From the NCBI GenBank assembly GCA_019787685.1, contig JAHNUO010000013.1, positions 620,001 to 684,000 on the forward strand: 64,000 nt of DNA, given 5' to 3'. This document shows positions 1-11,852 of the stretch, piece after piece. The DNA is from Chiua virens. Lineage: Eukaryota; Basidiomycota; Agaricomycetes; Boletales; Boletaceae. Position 1 is the first letter of the stretch. Every line of letters starts with the position of its first letter. A model generated the notes under the pieces. That model ran no database searches, was not told the origin of the DNA, and was given only the letters and a program-made list of their open reading frames with translations. Position numbers and translations under genes: made by a program.

Positions 1-917
1 TTAATCCGCTTCCCTCTTGCATTCGTTCATCTGCGTTCCTGTCATTTACTATTCAAGTTCCCCTCATTCACATCCAGTCTTCTGTTATGGCTGCTTTGCC
101 TTTGTTCTCACCATCCACCTTGGCAGCCGGCTTCACCGCGGCGCCTTCAAAACTTAATCTGCCTATTCCTCATCTGTCACTGCTTAATCTGCGAGTACAT
201 ATAACACTTCCCTTGCGTACTTTCAATGCCCAGGAGGTCATCATTTCAAGTTCCCCTTGGTGTGAGCTTGGTTGGTACCTAATACCAAGCTCAGTTTTTC
301 ATGCTTTTAGTCGCATAACATGCACTTTCGATGCCATCTGCTCATATACAGATCTGCTTCTGCGCATTACTAACTGGTTCATTGATTTTATAGTTCAACC
401 TGATGATCCGCCGTTGTTAGTCGATGTTGCAACTACTTGGCAATGGTCCAAGCATCGTCTCAAAGCATAAAACATACAGTTAGCCATATGATACGTATCT
501 GTCTCTATCCTGGGATTCAACCGGTGCTCTCTATCTCACCCCGGGATTCGATCCGGTGCCTCTAAAACAATGAAACCATCCATATACTGCCAGTTCCTTT
601 GCCTTTGATCATAACCGTTGCTATTTAGATATTCACTTTCGCTACTACTTCTTTTGTCTCATCCGAAACCAAATACTGTCATATGCAATCCGGCCGCTTG
701 GCAAAGCGATTTGTGCAGGTATAGACTCGAAATCTGCCCAAAGAAGACAAGCCAGATGGACAACTGCACCCCATATTAATTATTCTCGTTTCTTTTCACT
801 CACATTTCGTTTCATTAATCACTTTCCATTCGTTGCTTACTTAGGGATCACGACTGGATTGGACAGAAGACATGGATTGATTGCTATACTACGACACAGC
901 AGGAACGAAAACCCTAT
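1..917. other. No supported gene; short tRNA T-arm-like duplicate
   Basis: I see no convincing coding region here. An open stretch at 87-470 (+) has no recognisable domain and is probably chance. Two similar 20-bp blocks at 511-530 and 543-562 read, on the minus strand, like a tRNA T-arm/B-box (core GATCGAATCC). No cloverleaf or acceptor stem could be assembled around them. Confidence 0.4.
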
Positions 918-1897
918 CTACAGAAGCTGTAGTACGGCCTTCACCTTCTCCAACTCAGCCTCCTTCGATGCGATTGCCGTCCCTTTATCCGCCAACTGCA
1001 TCTCGAGTGTCTTGTACTTGGTTTTGGAGGCAAGCAGCTCTGCCTCCATAGTGAGCATGGCCTGTTTGGCCATGTCGACCTGAGAGCGTGTGGGTCCATC
1101 TTGACCTGACATCTTCTGCTTCTTCTCAGGGCCCATATCCTCTTCCTCCTTGTTGTCCACAATGGATGCCTTAGCCTTAGGACGTGGCTTTGGCCTTGCC
1201 TTGCGCATATCCAGAACCGGATTGGACGGTTCCACGAAGAGTCGGCGTGGTGGTACGAATACCACCGGTTTTTGCGAAGCTAAACCGTGTATTAAGACAC
1301 ACAGATTGATGAGCAACACGTTATTACTCACCTGGGACCCTCGTTGCTTCTGCCTTCCCATGTGTCTTCGCCCTCTTGCCGCCACACCTGCTTGAATATG
1401 TGCAGCTCTGGCGGTCCTTTCCGCAGCATCTGCATACATGACTGGGGACCCCAAAGCAGGGGTACCCTGCACCTTCGCACCACTTGCACAGCACCTCATG
1501 GTCGATGTCACCTTCCTCCCACAGCGAATTGGAATGGGTCAGTGGCGTACTCTTGGCCATGCTGCTCTCAACAATGATCGGCTCATCCTCGTCCTTCAAC
1601 TTGTTCTCCATCACAATGGGATGCTGCGCATACTGGATATGTATCCGGACATGCACCTTCTGTTTCTCTCTCCCCTCTGGCGCTTTCCCCTTCTCCTCAT
1701 GCCTTCCTCACACCTTCTTGTCTCCCGCATCCTCTCTTTCCTCACTCTTGTGCACTGCCACTGTTGCCTTTGCCGTGTCATCAGTCGCCTTTCATAGCTT
1801 CTTGGCTGCATCCCACCATTCCATCGCCTTCTGCGACTCTTGAATTGCAAGGGTGACTGTGTTGTCAACCCAAGCCTCGACGCCAGCGTCCCGAGCC

Positions 1898-4800
1898 TAG
1901 TGACTCCGTGGCCTGGCCTGAAAGCCCTGAGCTGATCAAGCCGGGCCCCAAAAAGCTTGGCCGAGCTGGGCCGTATTAGGGGCTTGGTGGGGCTTGGAGC
2001 TCGGCTTGCCATTTTGAGAAGCCACAAGCTGAGCCAAGCCAGGCCCCGGAAGCCCTGAAGCTGCATAGAAGATTGTGCATGCCTGTTACTGGCAAGAGCT
2101 GATAACTATAAATGGTATGTGGATATGAAATTTTCATTTCATCTACCAATCCCATTTGTTCGCTTATTATAACAGGCAAAATGTCCAACACTGAAGAACA
2201 GCCTCGCCGGCCCAAGCGTACAACCGCACCATCTGCATGTGTAACTTGTGCCGACAATGCTGCTGATTTAGAACTTTCCTCTCACCAGCAAGCTCAAGTA
2301 GCAATACGGCCACCTCAGGCTGAAGGTGACAGTAGTACACTAGCACCTGGCAGCGAGGCTGGCTCAAAACAGGACTCGAAAAGTCCTCGACATTGACGCT
2401 GCCATGTCCTCTGTCAAGTCTGATGCCAGTGAGGGCCCACCCAAAAAAGGTGAGTTTGCAGCAACTATATATTAATTCCTCACAACATTTCATAGGGCTT
2501 CCAAAGGATCGTGCTGCGATTCACACAGCATCACAGGCCAATAGATCTGCCTGTGACGGGGCCCTTGCTACTGGGTCTGACAGCCTGCTCAAGGATGTCC
2601 AGGTCATCGATGTAGACAAACCCGCTAAGAAGGGATGCACTGAACGCACTCAAGATATCAATGCACACTTCTCTGCTCTGTACCTTAACTTGGACAACAA
2701 GAAGGTTCGAGATTGTAATGCCTGCAGGTACATTTCCTTTTCTTTTCATTGTCAAATTTCCGTTAACTGTCTATGTACTAGTAAACAACTCAAAAAGCAT
2801 GTTGCTATCATCAACCAAACAACCACGTTGTGGCGTCACCAGCAAGTAGCCCACGAGGAAACGTACTGGAAGTGGGCCTGCTGAAAATGGATTCACATCT
2901 ATGTTACCCATGGACACCAAACGCCGCCTGAGACGAAGAAGTTCGTCAATGTGACACCACCTCATCTGGCGCCAGCATCAGTAGACAGCCATCCCTTGAC
3001 AACCATCTCGTGCTGGCTGGCACAATCATTTAATATTCAGACTCTGTGTTTCATAATGCCGCTATCGAGTGGCTCATTGTGACAGACCAGGTGAGCGATC
3101 CCACTGACGGCAATTGACTTGCTAACTTGAACAACCAATGCTATGGCAGCCTATCCATTGCATGGAACATCCAATGTTCCAAAAATTACTTGACATTGTC
3201 TCACGTGCTCCCAACAAGATCAAGATACCCAGTCATACCACGATGCACGAACTCATCATCAAGAAATTCAAGTTCGACTTCCTCTCACTCAAAAAGAAAT
3301 TATCGGTATGTATGCGTACCCTTACACAATGCTTAACTAACATAGTACAATAGAGCCAGAATGTTCAAGGGCGAATCAACCTTACATGCAACACATGGCA
3401 AGCATTGAACTGTGATGGTTACTTTGCTGTTACTGCATCGTGGATCAAAGAGAACATGCCCCATGTTTGGACCCTTCAAACTGGCCTTATTGCGTTCATC
3501 CAGCTCAACAATGCACACAATGGAATCTATCTTGGGCAGGCACTGTATAAAGCGGTCAAGTGCCTTGATATAACTCATAGGGTAAGCGATCTGTTAGTAA
3601 TCCATGTCCATCAATGACACCTCATCATCATATTAGATTGGATATGTCACTTGCGACAATGCAAGCAACAACGACACAATGATGGCAGAGCTCACTCGCC
3701 TTCTCACATCTGAAACAGGTAAGCTTTTCGATGGGACGAAGCAACTGATTACGGTGAGTCGGTCATGATGTCTGACACTCATATATTTTAACTACTACGT
3801 ACTTCTGTCACAGATGTATGACCCACTGTTATCAATCTGGCCACACAGGCCTTCCTTACGACCTACAGCACCTCAAAGCATTATGATCCCTCTTCACCCG
3901 ATGCTGACATTGTCATCTCAAGCAATGGAGGGGATCGAGACCTGATTGGCCTCATTCGTGCCATCTCTGTCAAGGTAAGGATTATTACATGGAATTAGAG
4001 TTGCCAGACACTGATGAGTGCCTCAGGCTCGCTCGTCTGCACAGTGCAAAGAATTATTCAAGAATATTCAGACACGCTCCCCTTCCCTGCAACTCGTACT
4101 CAACATGAAAGTCTGATGGTCCTCGACATTCAACATGCTCAGCCAGTGCAGCTCAAACTCAAGGAGGTAAGCATAGTATCTGACAACTTTCATGCGTTTA
4201 CACTTGCTGATGTTAATATAGGATGTCAACACTTTCGTTGAACAGCTTGCAGTTCAAGGATTGCAGGAATGACTCAGAGAAGTGCCGCAAAGTTTTGGGT
4301 CTCCAGTTATCAGAAGAGGAGTGGGACCAAGTCCAGTCTCCTTCTGGCCCTCCTTGTGGTACGTCTTGTCTTTCCTTCCATCACATGCTGAGGTGACACT
4401 GTTTGCATTAGTTTGCAGAGAATGCACAACATGCATTCTCAACAGAGCAAGGGCCTATGCTACATACCACCCTCCCAGCTTTGGAGACGCTACACAAAGC
4501 ATGGTCATCGCGCACGAAGAGCAAGAAATTTACAAGATTTAATGCCACGCTTGAAGCAAGGGTACAAAAAATATCCTATTACTATGAGCATACAGCAACA
4601 TCTGACACACATATCATAGCTATGAGTAAGTGGATTTGCAATATGTCATACATATCTAACATCTTCTTTCTTTTCTAGTTCTTGATCCTCGTCAAAAGCT
4701 CAACTATATCTGTACGAATTGGGGCAAACTTGCAAATGAAGCAACAAAGCATGCTGAATTAATTGTAAGTCATTTTTTTCTCAATCATATTCTCCATTAA

Positions 4801-5590
4801 CAAATCCAACAAGTACAAGGAGTGTTGTTATGCGATGTATGGCTCTGACACAGACCACAAACATCGCATCACAATGCGTAATCCGAAACTTGATGCACTT
4901 TTGGGGTCCGACATTGATGATGAGAGTGAGAACGAGAACACGACCAGCTGGAACCAGAGTAGCAAACATGGTGGCGACCCCACACACCCATGGTTGCAAG
5001 GTTTCCATGACTACCTCAATGTGCGAGAACATGTTGGCGACACCACCATCGTGCAGTGGTGAGGAATGCACTCTGCATGATACCCAGTGTGGGGATCCCT
5101 GGCATGGGACTTTCTCCCCATCATGGGCAGCTCTGTATTATTGGAACGCACATTTTCATCTGTGGGGATAACTATCACCCAGCGCTGCAACCGTCTCAAG
5201 GCCGATGTCATGGAAGCGCTTCAATTTTTGAAGTGTAGTGTGAAGTCAAGTGTCCCGCTTCAAGAGGATCCCTTGCTCACTTTCGAGGTGCATGACAAGC
5301 AAGATTCTGGTGAGGAGGATGAGACTGATGAGTGGGATGGTAATATTCTTGATATTAATGAATAGCTTATTTTTGAGTCTATATACTACACTTTATCTTG
5401 TACTTTGTTTTTGGGTAGCACATTATGTCAAGCTGTGGCCTGGGCCTAAGCTCAGGCTTTTGAGCTGAGCTGAGCCGTCTTTAGGGGCTTTAAAGGCCTA
5501 GAGCCTGGCTCATGATTTTGTGAAGCCACTAGCCCCCTAAGCCGGGCCCAAGCCAGGGCTTTTGGGCCAGGCCGGGCTGCAGAATCACTA
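1898..5590 (+). mobile_element. hAT-superfamily DNA transposon (degenerate)
   Basis: The termini are imperfect inverted repeats: TAGTGACTCCGTGGCCTGGC on the left, and the reverse complement of the right end starts TAGTGATTCTGCAGCCCGGC. The element is flanked by an 8-bp target duplication, CCCGAGCC (1890-1897) and CCTGAGCC (5591-5598), with one transition between them. An 8-bp duplication is the hAT signature. Subterminal regions are dense in GGC/GCC and AGCCxxGGC motifs (1900-2060, 5430-5590), which in hAT elements typically bind transposase. It interrupts the coiled-coil gene on the opposite strand. Confidence 0.88.
2181..5365 (+). pseudogene. hAT transposase (multi-exon, decayed)
   Basis: The likely start is the ATG at 2181. 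An early exon ends at a GTGAGT near 2450 and resumes after TTTCATAG near 2493. The segment at about 2620-2880 encodes a BED-type zinc-finger-like region (CNAC, then H and W positions). The segments at 3360-3600 and 3640-3720 give the catalytic core, with the recognisable blocks TCDNASNN and a preceding TASWI. The C-terminal hAT dimerisation domain lies at 5087-5230 (blocks DFLPIMGSS, RTFSSVG, NRLKADVMEALQFLK) and the frame stops at 5365. Two in-frame stops just before the dimerisation domain (near 5062 and 5080) and a frame break near 2396 indicate an inactive copy. The role would be cut-and-paste transposition. Confidence 0.82.
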
Positions 5591-6002
5591 CCTGAGCCTG
5601 TCGAAGGCAGTCACTGAGATGTTTCTGTAGAAATGAATTGTTCGCAGTTAGTACACAACCAGACGTGATCGGTTAACTACGTACCAGGATCTCATCCCAT
5701 TTCTCTCGCCACATCGTTTGCTCCTCAGCCAGGCCCTCCCTATCGTCCAGGATCGTCTTTCGTGAAGTCCCTGGCATGTCCGTTCACATGCTTCAGCTCC
5801 ATCTCGGCGAAGACGCGTGGTTTGTATGGATCGACTTGGCATACGACATAGTGGAAGTTTAAAAGATGAAAAGAATGGAAGAGCAGTGTAGATGCAATGT
5901 GTTCAAGTAATGTCTGGTGGTGCATTGTTCAGTTTTCAAACCCAGCTCGCGCGTACATCACGTGACCAACTGAGGACAGTCAGCATCAAAGTTCCCCTCG
6001 GG

Positions 6003-6717
6003 TGTAGGAGTTAGATACTCCCTATGGTTGTAGGATACCTTTTCCTCACTCTTCATCATGTCCTATCACCTCCCATCTTATCCGCCATCGACTTTGTGCC
6101 AGCCCAGTTTCATTCCTAGTGTTTACAGATTATCCAAATCCACCCGAGTCCAATCCAAGTCCAATCTGAGTCAATGTGATCCAATCCAGTTTCATTGTAC
6201 GTATTCCACTTCATCCGATTTGACTTGTTCTATTTGATTTGGCCTTATTAAGGTCATTACTATCCTAACACCTTTTCTTTCTTTGTCATCTACAAGGTTT
6301 GACACCCCTTCTTAGCATACTCACCCTACGTTGATCATGTACACTTACTTAGGGTTGGATTACCTTTAACAGTCCTGGGTTATGCCCAGGACTATAAAAC
6401 CATGTTTCTAACACAAAAATATCATCTTTCTGCATTCAGGAGATCTCCTGTTTACTCTCCCGTGTGTGAGTGAGCTGGATAGTTTTTCTTTTACCTTGTC
6501 CTATCGTTCCTCTGCATCTCATCTACTCGAATTAATACTCTCATTGCCTCAACTCCACCCAGGTACTTTTACATTGACCACTTTTCATCCCGGATTGTTC
6601 AGCAGCCTCTAGGACTCTTAGACAAACCCGAACCCTTTGTTCCTTCAAGTATAACCCCCCTTGGGATGAACTTATCACCCCACCTTTCTTCATACCACCT
6701 ATTTTTAGTTTTCTTCA
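6003..6717 (+). mobile_element. Solo LTR-like element, 705-bp family, copy 1
   Basis: It begins TGTAGGAGTTAG and ends near CTTCA. It is flanked by TCGG (5999-6002) and TTGG (6718-6721), consistent with a 4-bp target duplication with one CpG transition. The same sequence recurs at 10462-11169 and 17056-17760. At 6371-6393 it carries a perfect 9-bp stem (AGTCCTGGG, loop TTATG) whose last base overlaps a TATAAAA box. No ORF belongs to it. Confidence 0.7.
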
Positions 6718-7190
6718 TTGGCCTCCTTTGATGTGATTGCCACCCCTTTATCTGCCAACTGCATCTCGAGTGTCTTGTACTCGGTTTTGGAGGCAAGCAG
6801 CTCTGCCTCCATAGCAAGCATGGGCTGTTTGGCCACATTGACCTGAGAGTGCATGGGTCCATCTTGACCCAACATCTTCTGCTTCTTCTTGGGGGCTGTG
6901 TCCTCTTCCTCCTCATTGTCCACAACAGATACCTTAGCCTTAGGTCGCAGCCTGGGCCTTGCCTTGTGCATATCTGGAACCAGATTGGACAGTTCCACGC
7001 AGAGTCAGCACAGTGGTACAAACACCACCAGTTTTTGAGAAGCTAAATCATGTATTAATACACATGGACTGATGAGCATCGTGTTATTACTCACCTGGGC
7101 CCCTCATTGCTTCTGCCTTCCCATCTGCCTTCGTCCTCTTGCTGCCATGCCCACTCAAGTACGTGCAGCTCTGATGGTTCTTCCCACAGC
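6718..7190 (-). pseudogene. Partial duplicate of the coiled-coil/Cys-rich gene
   Basis: This stretch is a diverged copy of roughly 950-1425: the last exon (coiled coil, block SKTEYKTLEMQLADKG), the same GTGAGT donor, and part of the preceding exon. The copy stops at about 7190, before the Cys-rich block is complete, and lacks the C-terminal codons where it meets the LTR at 6717. It is a fragment and not an independent gene. Confidence 0.75.
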
Positions 7191-7734
7191 TATTACAATT
7201 CTCTTTTCTTTTCTCACCTGTACTACTTCACTATGCTCGATACTTCAGGTATCTCCCTACATTCATCCATACTTATTCTATTTGTTACTTACTTAAGCAT
7301 CTGTTCAACCCGAATGCTTACTCATTTACTCTTTGTCATCGTCTGTTGCCTTCACATCATATGACTTTCCCTTTTGACCAATTGTGCTAGTTTTGCTCTT
7401 CTGGGTCTCCCATTCTTCCATTGGTCCGTGCACTTTCCCTTACATATAAATAGCTCATCGAGTTACTCCTGTACACTAGTCTTGTTCTCCACAATCTAGC
7501 TGAGTATTCTCAACTCCTCCTTGGACTTCCTAGAAGTTAACCTTGCTCCTTGGTCCCTAGAGTATAGATCCTCGACCAGACAACTTAGGAAACTTCCTGA
7601 GTCCTACTTTGCTCTCTGGTAGACATTACACTGACCAGAAACCTCATTGAAACTCAACAGTGCACCGCGTATCAAGTGGTGGTTATTCGAGTTATCACAG
7701 CCACTTGTTACTTAGTGCTTGGCTATGTTAGGTC
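7191..7734. other. Unassigned stretch with promoter-like TATA
   Basis: No coding region is supported. The stretch is C/T-rich with a TATAAATAG at about 7446-7454 and resembles an LTR interior, but I could not find paired ends or a target duplication. It abuts truncated GyA pol. Confidence 0.35.
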
Positions 7735-7908
7735 CTACCTGGAACTATCGTAACATACATGACCTTATCAAAAAGGACCAAAAATTTGAATGGACCTTCA
7801 CTTGTGACAAAGCATTCACTATGCTTAAAAAGGCATTTACAACAGCCCCTATCCCAGCTTATCTGGATCAGAATGCCAAATATTGCTTAGAATGCGATTC
7901 ATTGGATT

Positions 7909-8572
7909 GGTTACGATCACGATTTCACTCATCAATCTTTCGCTCCTACTCAACTCATTCCATTAATATTACAGCATACTTTGCCTCATGTCAAGGCTAT
8001 CCTCAGGACCTAACCCCACTGGCTGCCACATTATGACTCATTATGATTCATCATTAGACACGTGCTATCACACACTGTCATAACCCATGCACAACACACA
8101 TGTTATCACACATTATCTCTTATCTATGATTCTATATGACTCATATCTATTATTAAAGCAGTGCTTATCTTATAACATGCTTATACCACATTGTTACTGC
8201 ACCTGCAACACATGTTCATATCTATGACTCATATACATGCTTACAACACATGCATTACCACCAGATACCTGTGCAACCATGCCTTTTCCTCATGTATTCA
8301 CACCTTATCATCCAATCAGGACACTATTACTTATCTATGTATTTCATATTCTGATACAAACTCCAATGTACTTTTAGTATATAAGACTTGAATGCAGCAC
8401 CCAGGGAACTCTAACAAAGTTCACCTTTGGGTTTCTCCCAATAGTCTCTGACTGAGTCTCCCTTCATAGTTCTCACCTCACCTGTCAGACTCCACTTGCA
8501 TTCTCATTTTTACACTGCACAACAACCCTTCACAATTTACCTCATAGTCCATGTTTGTTCTAGGTTGTTACA
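7909..8572 (+). mobile_element. Solo LTR, 650-bp family, copy in GyA
   Basis: It is flanked by a perfect 5-bp duplication, GGATT at 7904-7908 and 8573-8577. It ends CTAGGTTGTTACA. The first base is mutated (GGTTACGATC instead of TGTTACAATC as in the copy at 36016-36656). It contains a TATATAAG-type promoter near 8380 and the motif CTCTAACAAAGTTCACC about 30 bp further on, resembling the RNA start of the GyD/GyE LTRs. It splits the RNase H codons of GyA. Confidence 0.85.
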
Positions 8573-10006
8573 GGATTTTGCTACTGGAACAGTCCTATCC
8601 CTGGAAAAGGAAGGACTTTGGCACCCTGTTGCTTACAATAGCCACTTCATGACACCAGAAGAACAGAATTATCCAATAGCCGATAAAGAAATGCTTTCGG
8701 TTATTCACTCTCTTACTATCTTGAGAATGCAAAGCACAAATTTGAAATATGAAATGATCACGAAATCTTACATGGTTTATGACATGCCAAGATCTTAACT
8801 GAAGACAACTAAGATGGGCTCAATATCTTTCACACTTTAACTTCACTTGGCACCACAAAGCCAGTATAACTATGGGAAAAGCAAATGCCTTAAGCAGACA
8901 AGAAGATCACATAATCAGTATTGAAGATGATAACAAGGGAATCCTACTCATGAACCTATCTAAGATCCATTCAGCCATCACTTCTATACAACAGTGACCA
9001 ATTTCTCTCTGATGTACAACATGAAATGATGAAATTATCACCTAATGCCATGAAACATCTCTTATCTATTGGATACACAGTCAAGGACGCCTTCCTCAGA
9101 AAGGGGGGTAGAATCTTCATTCCTGACACTTTACACACAAAATCCATTACTATGTTTCATGACACACCCGAAGCTGGACACCCTGGATATGATAAAACTC
9201 TAGAACTTATCTCCAGAAACTACATTTGGCCTCAAATAAACGAAGAAGTCAAAACTTATGTCTCACATTGTGAAAGATGCACTCATTTCAAGGATTCTAA
9301 TCAGAAACTAGCAGGACTCCTGTAACCCTTAGAAACACCATCATTACCATGGGAAGATATCTCAGCAGATTTAATCACAGATCTCCCACTTTCACACTCC
9401 TATGATTCCATCCTCACAGCCATGGACTGCTTCTCTAAAGAAGTTGAATTCATCCCATGCCACAAAATGTGCACATCTATGGATCTCACTAAACTATATC
9501 TCTCACACATATGGAAGCATCATGGCTTCCTAAAACCATCATGTCAGACCGAGGACCACAATTTGCTTCCCAACTTATGAAAGATATATGCTTAGGGTTA
9601 AAAATAACACCCAAATTAAGTACCATACACTACCCACAAACAGATGGACAAACTGAATGAATGAACCAAGAAGTGCAACAGTATATTCACATGTTCTGTG
9701 CAGAGAAGGACAATACATGGTCCAATTGGCTCCCTTTAGCCCAATTCTCATACAACAGCAAGAAACACACTGTCACTAAATTCTCACCATTCTCAATCAC
9801 ACACTTCTACATCCCTAGAATGGGAATCATGCCACATGAAAAACCTGGCTGCTCAAAAGTACATTATGGATTTCTCTGAAATATTAGAGCAAACCAAGTC
9901 TAATATAGACAAAGCCGCGGAACATATGAAAAATGTTGCAGATAAATCAAGATCAGAACCCCCTTCCTACTCAGTTGGTGATAAAGTCTGGCTCTTGACT
10001 GCAAAC

Positions 10007-11304
10007 TGTCATATACTGCTCCGTTCTCTGTGCCTCTGAATATAACTCTGATTCTCTTAGATGATAACTCTGGGTCGATCTACCTCAGGACACAACTCCA
10101 TGACCCTGGACCTCCATTACATATATATGTTTCCTCTTTTGTTTTAGTACATAACCTGTGTCTTGCTTACAAGCACAGCTCCAGCTTCCTCAGTACCCAA
10201 CTTACCTCTGGCTATGTAGTTTCCTGACCTCCTGTCTTACTCAGAATTAGTCATTCTCCATTTCTCCGTATTATTCATCTCCTTACTCCGTGACTAATCA
10301 TTCTGTTTCCTCCAAGTATATAAAGCATAGTTACTTCAATTGTAACTTCAGTCTGAATATTAGTTTATAGTATGACTCACTCTGAACACTCCAAGAAGTC
10401 CTTGATGGTCTTCACTCTGCTCAACTCCACTTTATGTTTTGAGTCTTACATCTACCTCCATTGTAGGAGTTAGATACTCCTTATGGTTGCAGGATGCCTT
10501 TTCCTCACTCTCCATCATGTCCTATCACCTCCCATCTCATCCACCATCGACTTTGTGCCAGTCCAATTTCATTCCCAGCATTTACAGATCGTCCGAATCC
10601 AATCCGAGTCCAATCCGAGTCAACATGATCCAATCTGATTTCATCATACATATTCCGCTTCATCTGATTTAACTTGTTCTATTTGATCTGGCCTTATTAA
10701 GGTCGTTACTATCATAACATCTTCCTTTTCTTTTGTTATCTACATGGTTTGACACTCCTTTTCTTAAATACTCACCCTACATCAATCCTGTATACTTACC
10801 TAGGGTCGGATTGCCTTTAACAGTCCTGGGTTATGCCCAGGACTATAAAACCATGTTTTATAATAAAAAATATTATCTTTCTGCATTCAGGAGATCACCA
10901 GTCTACTCTCCCATGTGTGAGTGGGCTGGATAGCCTTCCTTTTACCTCATCCTATTGTTCCTTTGCATCTCATCTACTCAAATCAATCCTCTCATCACCT
11001 TAACTCCACCTGGATACTTTCCCATCAAACACTTTTCATTCTGGATCGTTCAGCAGCCTCTAGGACTCATAGAAAAACCCAAATCCTTCAATCCCTTTGA
11101 GTATAACCCCCCTTGGGATGAACCTATTGCCCCACCTTTCTTCTTATCACCTATTCTTTCTTTTCTACACCATTCTCCACATGTCCAAAATACAGGGACA
11201 GACTGTGACAAGGGCACACCACATATGGTGAAGCCAAGTCCTGTCCAACACTACAACTCCAGAGATCTAGAGTTGGCTACCTCCAAGTCACACGGTCTCT
11301 AACA
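10007..11304 (+). mobile_element. Solo LTR, 555-bp family, copy in GyA (itself interrupted)
   Basis: It begins TGTCATATAC and ends GGTCTCTAACA. A perfect 5-bp duplication CAAAC flanks it at 10002-10006 and 11305-11309, inside the integrase codons. It has been split by a 705-bp family element at 10462-11169. Two further copies without the inner insertion are at 11953-12507 and 34712-35266. Confidence 0.88.
10462..11169 (+). mobile_element. Solo LTR-like element, 705-bp family, copy 2
   Basis: It begins TGTAGGAG and ends TTCTACA. The duplicated target is CCAT on both sides (10458-10461 and 11170-11173), where uninterrupted copies of the host LTR read CCGT. The hairpin plus TATAAAA unit is at 10822-10850. 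Confidence 0.88.
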
Positions 11305-11852
11305 CAAACCTAAAAATAAAACAACATCCAAAATTCACAGACAAGTTGATTGGACCCTATGACATAATATCCATGCATGGTCCAAATGCAATAAAACTTC
11401 GGTTACCAAAAACCATGCAAATACATCCAGTCATAAATATTTCTCAGGTCAAACCTTATAAAGAACACCTTCCTGATCAACCAGTTTACAAACCATGGCC
11501 CATTGTTATCAGAGATGACCAAGAAGAAGAATTTGAAGCAGACTACATTGTTGATTCCCAAATGAAGGGATGCTGCTTAGAATATCTCATTTACTGGAAA
11601 AGATATGATGATAATGAAAGAACATGGGAACCACTAAAGAACCTTATGAACACTCAGGAATTAATATCAGACTTTCACAAAGCACATCCTGAAGCTCCAT
11701 GTCAGCTAAAAGTCATATCAACCAAATTTAACTCCATGTTCCAAAATTATGAACAAGCAACCAAACCTGAACTCCAAAATTCAGTTCATTGGTTGAACTA
11801 TGAAACATCAGATCATCCAGAGTCTGATCATCAGACAGGGGGTAGTGTTATG

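Larger units (their letters stand above)
918..5777 (-). pseudogene. Coiled-coil/Cys-rich protein gene, split by hAT insertion
   Basis: Exon 1 would be 5777-5685, followed by an intron at 5684-5625 (GTACGT..CAG). Exon 2 starts at 5624, is interrupted by the hAT element (1898-5590), and resumes at 1889 to run to 1332. A second intron (1331-1280, GTGAGT..TAG) leads to the last exon, 1279-918, stop at 918. Joining the two flanks at the 8-bp duplication keeps the reading frame exactly. The product would have a charged N-terminus, a Cys-rich stretch near 1440-1530 with C-x2-C spacing resembling a zinc finger, and a C-terminal coiled coil. Two in-frame TGA codons lie between 1657 and 1800, so even without the hAT the gene looks dead. 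Proteins of this general style are common in Agaricomycetes, but I do not know a function. A second partial copy lies at 6718-7190. Confidence 0.55.
7735..11850 (+). pseudogene. GyA pol remnant (RT end, RNase H, integrase, chromodomain)
   Basis: The remnants follow the order of Ty3/Gypsy pol. The RT thumb/RNase H start is at 7755-7908, and RNase H continues at 8573-8760 (blocks YNSHFMTPEEQNYPIADKEM). The integrase zinc domain is at 9026-9325 (H..H..CERC) and the catalytic core at 9350-9660 (blocks SDRGPQFASQLMKDICLGL, then a TGA at 9658 in place of the usual Arg codon). Integrase continues 9661-10006 and 11310-11480. A chromodomain follows at about 11540-11640 (EYLIYWKRYDDNERTWEP). Several frame breaks and stops show that it is inactive. 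Confidence 0.85.
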
